Positions 13,345-13,853 of a stretch of 13,853 bases of DNA are shown piece after piece. The translations under genes and the position numbers were made by a program. Every line of letters begins with the position of its first letter. Position 1 is the first letter of the stretch. The stretch covers positions 1-13,853 of the forward strand of contig JBKQNY010000016.1 of NCBI GenBank assembly GCA_052145775.1, in the 5' to 3' direction. The notes beneath the pieces are model-generated. The model made no database searches. It saw nothing but the letters and a program-made list of their open reading frames with translations, and had not been told where the DNA came from. Source of the DNA: CAVYPR01 sp052145775. Its GTDB lineage: Bacteria; Actinomycetota; Acidimicrobiia; Acidimicrobiales; RAAP-2.

Positions 13345-13387
13345 GGTGGGGCTGTCCACAAGAGCAGCGCAGGAGGTGCCCTAACAA

Positions 13388-13735
13388 GGGGGTGAATGGT
13401 CTCGACTTCGGTTGTCGAGGCGGGAGAAGCGAGCCGTGGTCTCCGGAGCCACGTTAAAGAGCCGGAACCAAAAACAAACGCCGAGCCTCAGCTCGCGTTC
13501 GCTGCCTAAACAGTAGCGACGTCCGCCCAGCCTCAGCCCTACGGGTTGGTATGCGGGCGTCATCAAGTAGGGCTTACCTGACGGCCGCTCCGGCCGACCG
13601 TCTGGGACATCTGGCCGGATACGGGGTGTTGCTGCCGCCGGCAGCGGCGCCGCCCCCGACAATCCAACGCCGGCTGCGCTCGGAGAAGGCCCACTGAGAA
13701 ACCGGAGGACGCGGGTTCGATTCCCGCCACCTCCA
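13388..13735 (+). ncRNA. ssrA: Transfer-messenger RNA (tmRNA)
   Basis: The 348-nt tmRNA rescues stalled ribosomes together with SmpB. The acceptor stem pairs GGGGGTG (13388-13394) with CACCTCC (13728-13734); A13735 is the discriminator and CCA is not encoded. The T arm is GCGGG-TTCGATT-CCCGC at 13711-13727. The D-arm-like start GAATGGTCTCGACTTCG is typical. The tag frame ends at TAA 13507-13509, followed by an in-phase-independent TAG. Reading back gives AAC GCC GAG CCT CAG CTC GCG TTC GCT GCC, so with the tRNA-borne alanine the tag would be ANAEPQLAFAA if AAC (13477) is the resume codon. The ends match tmRNA well; the exact resume codon is inferred. Confidence 0.95.
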
Positions 13736-13800
13736 CAGGGGGGTGTTCATGAAAGAACACCTCGAGTGTTCACGAAACCCCCCGTTGGAGGTGGCGGGGA
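13721..13800 (+). repeat. Long inverted repeat joining the ssrA 3' end to downstream sequence
   Basis: Positions 13721-13735 (T-arm 3' strand, acceptor 3' strand and discriminator of tmRNA) pair continuously with 13786-13800: 15 bp with a single G-U. After a 2x2 mismatch, GGGGGGT (13738-13744) pairs with ACCCCCC (13777-13783). A further hairpin GAACAC (13755-13760)/GTGTTC (13766-13771) can close the tip; GGTGTTC (13742-13748) can pair with GAACACC instead. The arms are 24 nt with 22 pairs. This fold is incompatible with the mature tmRNA acceptor and T stems. Confidence 0.8.
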
Positions 13801-13823
13801 CTCTTGGCAACAAGGTCCCCGCC
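13793..13823 (+). terminator. Strong GNRA-capped hairpin downstream of ssrA (probable terminator)
   Basis: GGCGGGGAC (13793-13801) pairs with GTCCCCGCC (13815-13823). After one bulged T, CTTG (13803-13806) pairs with CAAG (13811-13814), closing a GCAA tetraloop: 13 bp with one bulge. It begins 57 nt after the mature tmRNA end. No T-run follows. Its 5' arm is shared with the long inverted repeat at 13721-13800, so only one of the two can form. Confidence 0.6.
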
Positions 13824-13853
13824 CCCATGGACACACGAAGAGCGGCACGACCG

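Noticed and set aside
13371..13384. AGGAGG followed by GTG CCC TAA just before ssrA
   Set aside because: The GTG overlaps the AGGAGG itself, so it cannot be translated from it; it is most likely chance sequence in the precursor leader.
13736..13800. Phage or integrative-element attachment site at the ssrA 3' end
   Set aside because: ssrA ends are common integration sites, but an att duplication would be a direct repeat of the 3' end. Here the repeat is inverted, and no integrase gene is in view.
13563..13834. Minus-strand open frames with WRWRESNPRP over the tmRNA 3' end
   Set aside because: This peptide is the well-known spurious antisense translation of tRNA and tmRNA T-arm/acceptor sequence; no start signal or domain is present.
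13827..13853. ATG-started frame running off the right edge
   Set aside because: Only nine codons are visible, directly after the terminator-like hairpin and without a ribosome site; no support.

Overview
The window is very GC-rich bacterial chromosomal DNA with dense, short-spaced genes. It looks actinobacterial. It carries an F420-type luciferase-like oxidoreductase, a HadA/HadB-like dehydratase pair, the CysO-CysM-Mec cysteine pathway known from mycobacteria, and a tRNA and a tmRNA without an encoded CCA. Several genes begin 5-6 nt after a TANNNT -10 box, as in actinobacterial leaderless mRNAs. A deep-branching or uncultivated actinobacterium (Acidimicrobiia-like) is my inference; nothing here fixes the genus.

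Left part (1-3300, + strand): tRNA-Leu(UAG), a glycerate 2-kinase, a 3-hydroxyacyl-CoA-type SDR and an LLM-class (F420-type) oxidoreductase. Middle part (3294-6249): a LON-substrate-binding-domain protein (-), a 431-nt gap with several inverted repeats and no convincing gene, a classical SDR (+), then a HadB-like/HadA-like (R)-specific dehydratase pair (-). Next (6357-8630, +): an NmrA-like NAD(P)-binding protein, a crotonase-fold protein lacking both canonical catalytic glutamates, and a DoxX-family membrane protein. Together these suggest acyl-CoA/fatty-acid and redox housekeeping rather than one compact pathway.

Right part (8649-12696, - strand): mec, cysO, cysM, an MBL-fold hydrolase, rph and rdgB, read right to left. 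This is the same order as Rv1334-Rv1336 and Rv1339-Rv1341 of M. tuberculosis, but without the Rv1337 and murI genes that lie between cysM and the MBL gene there. CysO-thiocarboxylate donates sulfur to O-phosphoserine on CysM, and Mec then releases cysteine. Rph and RdgB handle RNA 3' ends and non-canonical nucleotides. A direct-repeat motif flanks a TAGAAT -10 box upstream of cysO.

The window ends (12771-13853, +) with the trans-translation pair smpB and ssrA. The tmRNA 3' end is complementary to sequence about 50 nt downstream, and that same downstream segment also forms the 5' arm of a strong terminator-like hairpin. The two folds exclude each other, which makes this the most unusual structure in the window. 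No mobile element, CRISPR array or defence system was seen.
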